Assembly: GCA_943846615.1 (NCBI GenBank)
Contig: OX044354.1
Span: 434,001-498,000 of the forward strand
DNA: 64,000 bases
Direction of reading: 5' to 3'
Origin: an uncultured Amylibacter sp.
GTDB lineage: Bacteria > Pseudomonadota > Alphaproteobacteria > Rhodobacterales > Rhodobacteraceae
Shown: one piece after another, positions 53,645-61,685 of the stretch
Layout of the letters: every line of letters begins with the position of its first letter
Position numbering within the stretch: position 1 is the first letter of the stretch
The notes under the pieces: model-generated
Database searches by the model: none
Told to the model about the DNA's origin: nothing
The model's input: only the letters and a program-made list of their open reading frames with translations
Translations under genes and position numbers: made by a program

Positions 53645-54874
53645 TTATGACGGTACGACCTGATCCAACGCTGTGATCAATTTCGCAACCTCATCAGGAT
53701 GGGTGTAATGCACAAAACTCACCCGTAAAACGCCATTCATAGGGTCAATTCCCTGCGCTTCTAGGCAGCGCACAGCGTAAAAATCGCCGCCACCGGCCAT
53801 AATGCCATGCGCGGATAATTCGCCAGCAATCGCATCCGCATTCCCCTGTACGGACAGCGCTACCGTCGGCGCCTTGATCGCGGCATCGGTTGGCCCCAAC
53901 AGACGAATACTGTTTTTGGAGCGACAATAATCCAACAGCGGTTGTAACAATTCCACCTCATGGGCGCGAAACAGATCATGAACAAAATGACCACGGGCGC
54001 GCGGATCGGTATCGTCGGAACTGTGATGTGCATAAACATCATCAATGTAATCCGCCAAACCCGCACAGGCCGCAACCTGCGCATGATCAGGCCCCGCAGG
54101 TGTAAACCGTTTATACAGGCTGTCCGCATTGAAATAATGTCCTTGATTGGGCAACCGCATCCCAAGGTCGCGATTAATACACATAATCCCTTGATGCGGG
54201 CCGTATACTTTGTAGGCGCTAAACATATAAATATCCGCGCCCAGCGCCCCAACATCTGGAATGCCGTGCGGCGCATAAGAAACACCATCAACACAGCTGT
54301 ATGCACCCGCAGCGCGGATCACAGTGCAAATTGCCGCCACATCGTTGATTTCGCCCACCACGTTGGAGCAATGCGGAAAACACACCAGCTTAACCCGATC
54401 ATCCAGCAGATTGCTGAGGTCCATAATATCCAAATGCCCCGTTTCGGGATCAATCTGCCATTCGCGCACTTCAATCCCGCGATCCGCCAACCGTCGCCAA
54501 GGGCCTGTGTTTGCCTCGTGATCTTGGTTGGTGACGATGATGGCATCTCCTTCGCTTAGATGCAGAGCAAAAGCCTGCGACAACACATATGTATTTTGCG
54601 TGGTTGATGGGCCAAAGCTAACCTCATCTGTATCCACCCCCATAATCGCTGCCAACCGTTCACGCGCCTCGTCCATTTCGGCACCAGCCAATGTGGATGC
54701 TTCGTAAGGGGCATATGGTTGTACTTTGCGTTCGTAGTAATATCGCGTCAGGCGATCTATCACCTGCCCACATGTATATGATCCACCTGCATTTTCGAAA
54801 AACGCTTGGCCCTTCAATGCCTGTGTTTGAAATGCTGGAAATTGGTTGCGGATAAAATCGATATCTAGGGTCAT
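53645..54874 (-). CDS. Class V aminotransferase, cysteine desulfurase-like
   Basis: About 409 residues from MTLDIDFIRNQFPAF. PLP fold type I marks: FENAGGSYTCGQVIDRL, FGPSTTQNTYVLSQA, VTNQDHEANTGPWRRLA, CVDGVSYAPHGIPDVGALGAD and the Schiff-base lysine in FSAYKVYGPHQG. The flexible-loop catalytic cysteine motif of SufS/IscS (RxGxHCA) is missing; the region reads AGGGDFYAVRCLEAQG. That resembles the 'cysteine desulfurase-like' subfamily, whose reaction is not established. Convergent to nothing close; 62 bases upstream of cfa. Confidence 0.82.
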   Translation of the reverse strand: MTLDIDFIRNQFPAFQTQALKGQAFFENAGGSYTCGQVIDRLTRYYYERKVQPYAPYEASTLAGAEMDEARERLAAIMGVDTDEVSFGPSTTQNTYVLSQAFALHLSEGDAIIVTNQDHEANTGPWRRLADRGIEVREWQIDPETGHLDIMDLSNLLDDRVKLVCFPHCSNVVGEINDVAAICTVIRAAGAYSCVDGVSYAPHGIPDVGALGADIYMFSAYKVYGPHQGIMCINRDLGMRLPNQGHYFNADSLYKRFTPAGPDHAQVAACAGLADYIDDVYAHHSSDDTDPRARGHFVHDLFRAHEVELLQPLLDYCRSKNSIRLLGPTDAAIKAPTVALSVQGNADAIAGELSAHGIMAGGGDFYAVRCLEAQGIDPMNGVLRVSFVHYTHPDEVAKLITALDQVVPS

Positions 54875-54958
54875 TGGCTGTCCATAACGGCTACGTTTCA
54901 CCCGCGACTATTGTTCAACAATCCCACAAAATCCAGCACGTTTTCGCCATCTATTGAT

Positions 54959-54988
54959 CGATTTGCGCCTTCAAATTGGGGCAAATCG
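54959..54988. repeat. Inverted repeat upstream of the BCCT gene, flanked by direct repeats
   Basis: CGATTTGCGCC, loop TTCAAATT, GGGGCAAATCG: 10 of 11 pairs. GCACGTTTT occurs on both sides (54936-54944 and 54990-54998). It lies ~130 bases before the BCCT start and could be a regulator site or a leader hairpin. Confidence 0.55.
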
Positions 54989-55118
54989 TGCACGTTTTAT
55001 GTAAAATATGTCGCATTTGCGCAGGCCAATTTCATTTCCCACGATACTGTTTCGTCACGCAGTGCAGTGCGCGAACCCGCCACGGCCTTGCCCTAAATCA
55101 ATTCCAAAGGGGGAAAAG

Positions 55119-56927
55119 ATGAGTATAAATGAACCATTCACGGATCTTGATATCAAGACCCAAGAAAGTGGCTTTTATGAGGGTTACAGCCTTCCGATTG
55201 CCCTAATTTCCAAAGTTTCAATGACCTTGTTGGTGCTATGGGCGCTGATCTGGTCACAAACCGCCAGTGCGACTTTGTCATGGCTTAACGGCACTTTGCT
55301 GCAGGGCTTTAACACATTCTACATCGTTGCGGTTGGCCTATTTGCCTTCTTCTTATTTATCGTCGCGCTGATCCCGTCAGTGGGTAAGCGCACATTGGGT
55401 CAACCAGGCGTCAAACCCGAGTTCTCAAACTTCTCATGGTTTTCCATGATGTTTGGCGCGGGTTTGGGTGTTGGTCTGATGACATTCGCCACCGCTGAAC
55501 CGCTAGGCCTATGGGGTTCCAACCCTGTAATCGTCGCAGGCGATGTTGCGGGTAACACACCCGAAGCATTGCAGTCAGCATACCGTTACACGTTCGCGCA
55601 CTACGGCTTCCACGCTTGGGCGATCTATGTGATGGTTGGCCTGTCGCTGGCGTATTTCGCATACACGCGGAACCTGCCACTCACAATTCGTTCAGCACTG
55701 ACCCCAATCTTGGGCCGTCACGCAAACGGCCTCATCGGCGATATCGTTGATGTTCTGGGCGTTGTGGCGACAATCCTTGGTGTTTCCGTAACCATCGGTT
55801 TTGGCGTCAGCCAACTGGTTGATGGTATCTACGCAATCACTGGCATGGAATGGTTGATGAACGGTGCAGAAACTCCTGCGGCATCCAAAGTCGGCCTAAT
55901 CGTGTGTTTGGTTCTGATCATGGGCATGTCAATCATATCCGCCGTTTCAGGTGTTGGTCGCGGTGTTAAATACCTGTCTAACCTAAACTTGGTGCTATCA
56001 CTGATCTTGTTGCTGACATTCATCATCTTCGGTTCATTCCTGTTTGCGATGACAACATATGCAACGGCGCTGGTTGATTACATCATCAACTTCGTATCAC
56101 TGTCATTCAACGCCTACTCTCCAATGGGACTGGCTGAATTCACAAATACATTGCCAGACGCAGTCAAAGCATTACCAGCCGAAGACATCGCAGCCCTTCA
56201 CGGCGGCGCAACTGGCCCATGGGGTTCACTTGCAGGCTTCCAAGAAGGTGTTCCGGCATCTGTTGCGGCACTGCCAGATGCAGCGGCTGTAACGGCAGCA
56301 ATCTACGATGGCGCGACCGAAGGTCGTCAATTCGGATGGCAGGCTGCATGGACAACATTCTACTGGGCATGGTGGATCGCATTCGCCCCGTTCGTAGGTT
56401 TGTTCTTGGCACGTATCTCCAAGGGTCGTTCGGTGCGTGAATTCGTGTTGGGCGCGGTAATTGCACCCGCATTGGTTTGTTTCGCATGGATGACAATCCT
56501 GGGTGGCACGGCGATTGATTTGGAAATCAGCGGCGTAGCAGATGGTGCAATCACAGGCGCATCTCAATCTGCGAAACTGTTCGCAACATTGGGCCAAATG
56601 CTGTCTGGTGGCTTTCTAAACGTCATCACAATCATGTGTGTGGTTCTGATCCTGACGTTCTTGGTGACATCAGCGGATTCAGGCATCTTGGTTATGAACA
56701 CAATCATGTCTGGCGGCGCCGAAGAAACAGGCGTGAAACACCGCATCATCTGGGGCGTTTTGTTGACCCTTGTGATCGGCACACTGTTGTTGGCTGGCGG
56801 CGGCGGGATGGATGCGTTGAAAAACGCAATGATCATCGCGGCCCTACCGTTTACATTCGTTATGGTTCTGATGATGGTTTCATTGGGCAAAGCAATGTAC
56901 CGTGACGGCCAACGCGCGAAAGAATAA
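55119..56927 (+). CDS. BCCT-family transporter (betaine/choline/carnitine type)
   Basis: 602 residues from the ATG at 55119, preceded by AAGGGGGAAAAG. Twelve membrane segments. BCCT marks: FSWFSMMFGAGLGVGLMTFATAEPLG, GLVDVL-type loop, and the strongly conserved TM8 stretch WTTFYWAWWIAFAPFVGLFLARIS followed by KGRSVREF. Sodium- or proton-coupled uptake of quaternary ammonium or sulfonium compounds; in roseobacters DMSP, choline and glycine betaine are typical. The C-terminus is short, without the long osmosensor tail of BetP. Confidence 0.94.
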   Translation: MSINEPFTDLDIKTQESGFYEGYSLPIALISKVSMTLLVLWALIWSQTASATLSWLNGTLLQGFNTFYIVAVGLFAFFLFIVALIPSVGKRTLGQPGVKPEFSNFSWFSMMFGAGLGVGLMTFATAEPLGLWGSNPVIVAGDVAGNTPEALQSAYRYTFAHYGFHAWAIYVMVGLSLAYFAYTRNLPLTIRSALTPILGRHANGLIGDIVDVLGVVATILGVSVTIGFGVSQLVDGIYAITGMEWLMNGAETPAASKVGLIVCLVLIMGMSIISAVSGVGRGVKYLSNLNLVLSLILLLTFIIFGSFLFAMTTYATALVDYIINFVSLSFNAYSPMGLAEFTNTLPDAVKALPAEDIAALHGGATGPWGSLAGFQEGVPASVAALPDAAAVTAAIYDGATEGRQFGWQAAWTTFYWAWWIAFAPFVGLFLARISKGRSVREFVLGAVIAPALVCFAWMTILGGTAIDLEISGVADGAITGASQSAKLFATLGQMLSGGFLNVITIMCVVLILTFLVTSADSGILVMNTIMSGGAEETGVKHRIIWGVLLTLVIGTLLLAGGGGMDALKNAMIIAALPFTFVMVLMMVSLGKAMYRDGQRAKE

Positions 56928-56945
56928 TCAAATAAAAATATCATG

Positions 56946-56975
56946 AAAAGGGCGTCGTTAAGCGGCGCCCTTTTT
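56946..56975 (+). terminator. Intrinsic terminator after the BCCT gene
   Basis: AAAAGGGCGTCG, loop TTAAG, CGGCGCCCTTTTT: 12-pair stem with one T-G pair and a five-T tail, 20 bases after the BCCT stop. Confidence 0.9.
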
Positions 56976-57047
56976 GCATCCAACAGATAATTCAGACAAA
57001 CCCCTGCAACAGGTGTACAGTCGCACTACACATTCGGAGAAATAACA

Positions 57048-57170
57048 ATGGCAATCTGGCTCGTTTTCGCGGCACTCATGGCATCAGGCATATTTTTCAC
57101 ACTGCGCATGCGCAAAAATATCATGGCAAAACTGGACGCAGAATCCAACGATGAAAATCAGGACGATTGA
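57048..57170 (+). CDS. Tiny single-pass membrane protein (40 residues)
   Basis: ATG at 57048 with CGGAGA 8 bases upstream. The first ~19 residues are a hydrophobic helix (MAIWLVFAALMASGIFFTL), then RMRKN positive patch and an acidic tail (DAESNDENQDD). Topology by the positive-inside rule is N-out, C-in. The stop lies 4 bases before the ATG of the XRE-type regulator, so the two are in one transcript. Too small for family recognition; translation is supported only by ribosome site, composition and operon. Confidence 0.65.
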   Translation: MAIWLVFAALMASGIFFTLRMRKNIMAKLDAESNDENQDD

Positions 57171-57174
57171 TCCC

Positions 57175-57546
57175 ATGTCAGACGCCCAATTTACCGAAAA
57201 CACCGCCACCTTCGGCAACCGCCTAAACGCCGCACGCGAGGCGAAAGGACTGACAATAGACAGCCTTGCCCAAAAGATCGGCACAGACATCGCAACAATC
57301 GAAACATGGATCGATGGCTCAGACGCCCCACGCGCCAATCAAATTCAAATGCTGGCGGGCATGTTGAACGTTTCAATTATCTGGCTGATCAGCGGCGAAG
57401 ACAACGGCACCAGCCATATCGCGGACACATATGAACGTCCTACAGGTATCAACGATGCCCTTGGCGAAATCGCACAATTAAAGGTGACATTGTCCGGCGC
57501 ATTGGAAAAATTGGACGCCTTGGAAAAACGCCTCGAAGACAGCTAA
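57175..57546 (+). CDS. XRE-family helix-turn-helix protein with C-terminal coiled coil
   Basis: 123 residues from the ATG at 57175. HTH_3: FGNRLNAAREAKGLTIDSLAQKIGTDIATIETWIDGSDAPRAN, shortened from its full span at residues ~14-62, then MLAGMLNVSIIWLISGED, the typical C-terminal dimer region of cro/CI-like proteins. Residues ~95-120 form a leucine/lysine/glutamate heptad coil (LKVTLSGALEKLDALEKRL). Coupled to the tiny membrane protein upstream. Small DNA-binding proteins of this kind occur in many alphaproteobacterial genomes; targets unknown. Confidence 0.85.
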   Translation: MSDAQFTENTATFGNRLNAAREAKGLTIDSLAQKIGTDIATIETWIDGSDAPRANQIQMLAGMLNVSIIWLISGEDNGTSHIADTYERPTGINDALGEIAQLKVTLSGALEKLDALEKRLEDS

Positions 57547-57624
57547 TATCTATCTTTCTGCCCTTGTAGTGCATTGGCATAAGCACCCCTTCGTGTATAA
57601 AGCCCGAAATCCGAAGGAACACCA

Positions 57625-58280
57625 ATGCCCGTCTACTATTTACCAAAAAACGGTAGGTCTGTTTTATTCAGCCATATCCCCAAAACGGGTGGCACGACAT
57701 TGGCCAAACTCTTTGCAAAAATCGGTTTCGAAGAGCATTGCAAAACATCAATGCACCTCAAACATATCTATAAATGTCCACCAACCTATCTACATTACAC
57801 GGTTTTGGACAGTTTGTTTGAAATTGATCAATTTACAACCTCCTTCGCGATTGTGCGCAATCCAGAAAGTCGGATCATATCAGATTTCAAATGGGCGATG
57901 ACACGCACGGATTTCGCCCGCGATCGCGGCTATACCCACCGCTCTCAACTGCCCAACATCAATGACTGGATAAACGCACAGCTAAAACATGTCGTGCACG
58001 ATCCCTACTTGTTATCCAATCACATCAGACCACAACACCAATTCGTTGGCCCAAAGATCCAACACGTCTTCAAATTCGAAAATGGGCTAGAGGACCCCAT
58101 CCTCAAGGTTTTATCGAAATGTAACGTCAACATTTCCACGCCAAAGGGCGAAATCCTTACACGTTCGAACAACACACAAAGGGTGCCCTCGACACCACCC
58201 TGACCACTGAAACCAAGCAGAAAATTCGCCAATTCTATGCCGAAGATTATGAACGCTTTGATTACGACCCCGCACTCTAG
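57625..58280 (+). pseudogene. Sulfotransferase-family gene, frameshifted near the 3' end
   Basis: Residues 1-~170: FSHIPKTGGTTLAKLF is the 5'-phosphosulfate (PAPS) loop, FAIVRNPESRIISDFKW is the 3'-phosphate site, and HQFVGPKIQHVFKFENG follows, as in the Sulfotransfer_2 family. The frame ends at TGA 58201-58203, but the family-like C-terminus continues in another frame (TETKQKIRQFYAEDYERFDY, ending TAG at 58280). The shift lies at about 58140-58155. Without it the protein would have ~218 residues. It might be a sequencing slip or a real mutation. Convergent with the next gene, overlapping 4 bases. Confidence 0.7.
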
Positions 58281-58807
58281 GGCGCGATGTCACGCAGCCA
58301 GTCCGCATGCGCCAAAACACGTTTCGCGACCTGCGTAACTGTTTGATCATCTGTCGCTACACAATAATCCTCTACCGCTGACACTTCCAACTCACGCGCC
58401 AATTGCAGGCTGCGTTTTTCATGCCACGCCAACCCCACACCAATCTCGCGCTTGCGCACACGTGCCAGCAACGTGTCATCCGTTCCCGTCAACCGACACA
58501 CAATTGGCGCATCAATGTCCACACTGGAGGCAATCTGATTTGCATAATTACGGCTCTCGATCACACGGGCGACAATCAAATGTTCAACCCCGCGCTTGCG
58601 GCTGTTCGGCCAGATCGCCGCCAGGTTTTCCAACGCAATCGCATCCCCATATGGGTCATCTGTACCCCGTGGGAAAGTGTAAGCCAAACCATCCAAATCA
58701 ATAAACGTATGAGCAACGTCCGCCTCTTCTAACAGGGTACTAACTTCATTTGCGACACTCGTTTTTCCCACACCAACAGGTCCCGAAATCAACAACAGTT
58801 TTTGCAT
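58277..58807 (-). CDS. P-loop kinase-like protein (AAA/adenylylsulfate or shikimate kinase-like fold)
   Basis: 176 residues from MQKLLLISGPVGVGKTSVANEVS. The Walker A is GPVGVGKTS; a DLDGL motif (IDLDGLAYTFPRG) follows strand 2, similar to small-molecule kinases; VARVIES and CRLTGTDDTLLARVRKRE form the LID-like basic region. The family could be a nucleoside/gluconate kinase-like ATPase; the substrate is not clear. It overlaps the disabled sulfotransferase tail at its 3' end and is divergent from the broken nucleotidyltransferase by 75 bases. Confidence 0.75.
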   Translation of the reverse strand: MQKLLLISGPVGVGKTSVANEVSTLLEEADVAHTFIDLDGLAYTFPRGTDDPYGDAIALENLAAIWPNSRKRGVEHLIVARVIESRNYANQIASSVDIDAPIVCRLTGTDDTLLARVRKREIGVGLAWHEKRSLQLARELEVSAVEDYCVATDDQTVTQVAKRVLAHADWLRDIAP

Positions 58808-58882
58808 AATACCCCCGAAACAATGATTGACCGCTTGGCAATCCATCCTACACTGGCTTCATTATATCAAAGGGGCATTAAA

Positions 58883-59446
58883 ATGAACCACACAGACGTA
58901 ATTACAAAAATCACCAACGCCACCAAAGATATCCCCAACATCCGCGCATTATTTCTCAGCGGCAGTTTCGGCAATGGCATGAATGATGAATACAGCGACA
59001 TCGACTTTATCATGGTCGCCGCTAATGGTGCATAGGATAAAACCGCGCAAATACGCTTCCAAATTCAAGAATGCATTCGCATCCTTGACCTGCTTCATCT
59101 GGCGGTGGGACGGTGCGAATATATCAATGGCGTGCTCGGCATTTTCTTTCTGCGCAATATTCTGGTCGACCTAATGGTCGACATTACGAATGCCCCAAAT
59201 CGCGGTGGTATCCTGCATCTAAACCGCCTGATTACCGATGAACAACAGGCGGTCATCACCGCCCTGCCACCACCCGTTCCCCAACATGACGCGATGATTG
59301 CAACCCAAATGGCCTATGCGGCGGTCTACTTCCCGCTGGCCCGCAAACGTGCGGCAGATATAGGCGTAGAATGGCCCGAGGCATTCGAAACCGCCACATG
59401 GAAAAAACTGTCCGAAACGCTGGGCGTTGAACGGCCTTATTTATAA
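58883..59446 (+). pseudogene. Nucleotidyltransferase-fold gene with an in-frame TAG
   Basis: ATG at 58883 with AAAGGGG upstream. Residues 1-50 include FLSGSFGNGMNDEYSDIDFIMV, the GS-(x)n-DxD nucleotidyltransferase motif (shown here in part: GSFGNG, DIDF). A TAG at 59033-59035 stops translation, but the same frame continues open for 411 more bases with a family-like C-terminus (RFQIQECIRILDLLH, YINGVLGIFFLRNILVDLMV, MAYAAVYFPLARKRA). So this is one gene of 187 codons interrupted by one nonsense codon, not a frameshift. Readthrough is unlikely but not excluded. Substrate unknown. Confidence 0.75.
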
Positions 59447-59471
59447 ATATCGTTTAATTTCAATTGATTAA

Positions 59472-59497
59472 CATAGTGTCCCCATGGGGACACTATG
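59472..59497. repeat. Perfect 26-base palindrome
   Basis: CATAGTGTCCCCA followed directly by its exact complement, no loop. It sits between the broken nucleotidyltransferase and the convergent acuI end. There is no T-run on either side, so it may be a two-way terminator, a cruciform or a protein site. Confidence 0.75.
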
Positions 59498-59509
59498 AGA
59501 AGTTGGTTC

Positions 59510-60502
59510 TTATGCGTTCACATCAACCACAACGCGGCCCTTAACTTGACCCTTCAAAATATCACGGCCCAGCGCGGGCAAATCCGATAGGGTCGCATCC
59601 ACAACCATGCTGTCCAATTTATCAAACGGCAGATCCGTGGCTATCCGTTTCCACGCCGCAACACGGTTATCATAGGGCTGCATCACACTGTCGATCCCCA
59701 ACAGGTTTACACCCCGCAAAAGGAACGGAATAACAGTCGCCGGCAACCCTGCCCCGCCCGCTAAACCAACCGCAGCAACCGAGGCGCCATATTTCATCTG
59801 TCCCAGCACGCGCGCCAGCATATCGCCGCCAACCGCATCGATACAACCTGCCCATGTTTCTGCCTCTAACGGGCGCTTCACAGTCTCATTGATCTCTTCG
59901 CGCGCCACAATTTGTGTCGCCCCCAATGATTTCAAATAATCCGCCGTTTCAGGCCGTCCCGTTACACCCGCCACCTCATACCCAAGGTTCGACAAAATCG
60001 CCGTGGCAACCGATCCAACACCACCCGCAGCACCCGTTACCAAAACAGGTCCATCCGATGGCTTCATCCCTTGCGCTTCTAACGCGATCACAGAAAACAT
60101 CGCTGTAATCCCAGCGGTCCCAACTGCCATCGCCTGTTTCGTCGAAATCCCATCAGGCAACGGAACCAACCAGTCGGCGTTCACGCGTGTTTTCTGAGAA
60201 TATCCGCCCCAGTGAACCTCGCCGTAACGCCAGCCCGTCAAAACAACGCGGTCACCTGATTTAAATCGCGGATCATCCGATGCCTCGACCACGCCCGCCA
60301 TATCAATTCCAGGAACATGTGGATAATTCCGTACCAAACCACCACCTGGCCCAATGCACAAGCCATCCTTGTAATTCACAGTCGAATAATCCACGGCTAC
60401 GGTCACATTCCCCTCTGGCAATTGATCCAGCGTAATCTCCTGAACTGCGGCGCTTGTTTTTCCCTCGTCGTTTTTCTCAACGACCAATGCATTAAAACTC
60501 AT
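59510..60502 (-). CDS. acuI: Acrylyl-CoA reductase AcuI (MDR family)
   Basis: 330 residues from MSFNALVVEKND (the longer frame would extend into the operator). MDR/YhdH-type marks: STVNYKDGLCIGPGGGLVRNYPHVPGIDMAGVVEAS, in parts GPGGGLVRNY and PHVPGIDMAG, then TGWRYGEVHWGGY, PVLVTGAAGGVGSVATAIL (NADPH loop) and GVNLLGIDSVMQPY. No structural zinc ligands. AcuI reduces acrylyl-CoA to propionyl-CoA and protects from acrylate formed from DMSP; in this clade it is common. Divergent GntR regulator with candidate operators between. A BCCT carrier gene lies ~3 kb away. Identity from strong recall of family sequence. Confidence 0.9.
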   Translation of the reverse strand: MSFNALVVEKNDEGKTSAAVQEITLDQLPEGNVTVAVDYSTVNYKDGLCIGPGGGLVRNYPHVPGIDMAGVVEASDDPRFKSGDRVVLTGWRYGEVHWGGYSQKTRVNADWLVPLPDGISTKQAMAVGTAGITAMFSVIALEAQGMKPSDGPVLVTGAAGGVGSVATAILSNLGYEVAGVTGRPETADYLKSLGATQIVAREEINETVKRPLEAETWAGCIDAVGGDMLARVLGQMKYGASVAAVGLAGGAGLPATVIPFLLRGVNLLGIDSVMQPYDNRVAAWKRIATDLPFDKLDSMVVDATLSDLPALGRDILKGQVKGRVVVDVNA

Positions 60503-60550
60503 GGCTCTTCCTTTGGGTTTTTGTGTTTTTCTGAATCTATCTATGCTATT

Positions 60551-60576
60551 AATGTCAGACATTTAAATGTCAGACA
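60551..60576. promoter_or_regulatory. Two GntR/FadR-type operator candidates
   Basis: AATGTCAGACA at 60551-60561 and again at 60566-60576, 15 bases apart. Each has the dyad TGTC-A-GACA, which has the general form of FadR/FCD-class GntR operators (for example TGGTNNGACCA). They lie 49-74 bases upstream of acuI and 19 bases upstream of the GntR gene start. Confidence 0.8.
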
Positions 60577-60594
60577 AATGAAAAGTTGAATTCA

Positions 60595-61317
60595 ATGCAA
60601 TATGCACTCGATCAAAAGGGCGATTTGTCCATACAAATTGCGCAAAAACTACGCGATGCGATTGTAGAAGGCACGTTGATCGTCGATGAACGCCTTCCGT
60701 CTGAAAAAGAGCTGTGCGAACGTTTTTCAGTGTCCCGCCCCACTGTGCGTGAGGCATTGAAACGCTTGGCGGCGCAAAACCTGATCCGAACCCAGCGTGG
60801 CGCATCGGGCGGCGCATTTGTGAACCGCATCAGCTACAACGATGCCTATCCACGCCAGATCACATCATATACGTTATTGCTGTCGATGAACGACATCACA
60901 TTTAAAACCGCCTGCGAGGCACGGTTTGCGATAGAACAGGCATGTATTCCTTTGGCGGCCAAACGCCGCGATCCAGATCATCTGGCCCAAATGCGCAGTG
61001 AAATTTCCAACCAGGGTAATCAAGACCTTAGCGACGAGGACTTTTGTGCATCTGATGTGAATTTCCACAAGGCAATGGTTCATGCCGCCGGCAACCCTGT
61101 TTTACGCTTTCAAATCGCCAGCGCAATCGAAGCCATGCAGCCCCTCATGAATATGATTACCTTCACCCAACGTGATCGAGCGATCATCATCGATTTGCAC
61201 ACCGCAATTGCAAACGCGATAGAGACGAATAACGCAAACGCGGCGTCATCTGCTCTGACGGAATTGGCGGATTACACCATGTCATTGGGTGAACAAATCA
61301 ATGCAAAACCTGATTGA
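60595..61317 (+). CDS. GntR-family regulator, FCD subfamily
   Basis: 240 residues from the ATG at 60595. N-terminal winged [47 protein letters not shown] in pattern ([31 protein letters not shown]). C-terminal FCD domain with metal-site residues: [14 protein letters not shown], and a distal histidine in [10 protein letters not shown]. Divergent from acuI, so probably represses it; an acrylate- or acyl-CoA-type effector is a reasonable guess. The adjacent tRNA-Arg follows 36 bases on. Confidence 0.9.
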   Translation: MQYALDQKGDLSIQIAQKLRDAIVEGTLIVDERLPSEKELCERFSVSRPTVREALKRLAAQNLIRTQRGASGGAFVNRISYNDAYPRQITSYTLLLSMNDITFKTACEARFAIEQACIPLAAKRRDPDHLAQMRSEISNQGNQDLSDEDFCASDVNFHKAMVHAAGNPVLRFQIASAIEAMQPLMNMITFTQRDRAIIIDLHTAIANAIETNNANAASSALTELADYTMSLGEQINAKPD

Positions 61318-61352
61318 TACCGCCAATTCAATCCCCTATACCAACCACAGAT

Positions 61353-61429
<77 letters not shown>

Positions 61430-61685
61430 ATTGCTTTCGCAGAACAACTCAGCGTCTTAATTTTGTTTTGATCTATGATATCGTCACTTGGTCATCCTTT
61501 GCCATTCTCAGTTCTGTAAGGTTCGTAGATCGACCGCCAAGAGATGTGTACTCTTTTGATGTGTCGCCATTTTAAATATTTGTTTTTTAAAATTAGACAA
61601 TTTTATCCAAGAGCAAGCCAAGGCACATAATCCATTCCGTCATCAAACATCTCCAAACGCGGTAAATCGATAGAATATTTCGATC

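Noticed and set aside
53960..54559. 199-codon open frame opposite the class V aminotransferase
   Set aside because: Antisense shadow; unusual basic and histidine-rich composition, and the minus-strand gene has full PLP motifs.
59033..59035. Recoded TAG (pyrrolysine or programmed readthrough)
   Set aside because: No pyl genes or readthrough-promoting structure are visible, and neighbouring genes are also broken; a plain nonsense mutation or sequence error is simpler.
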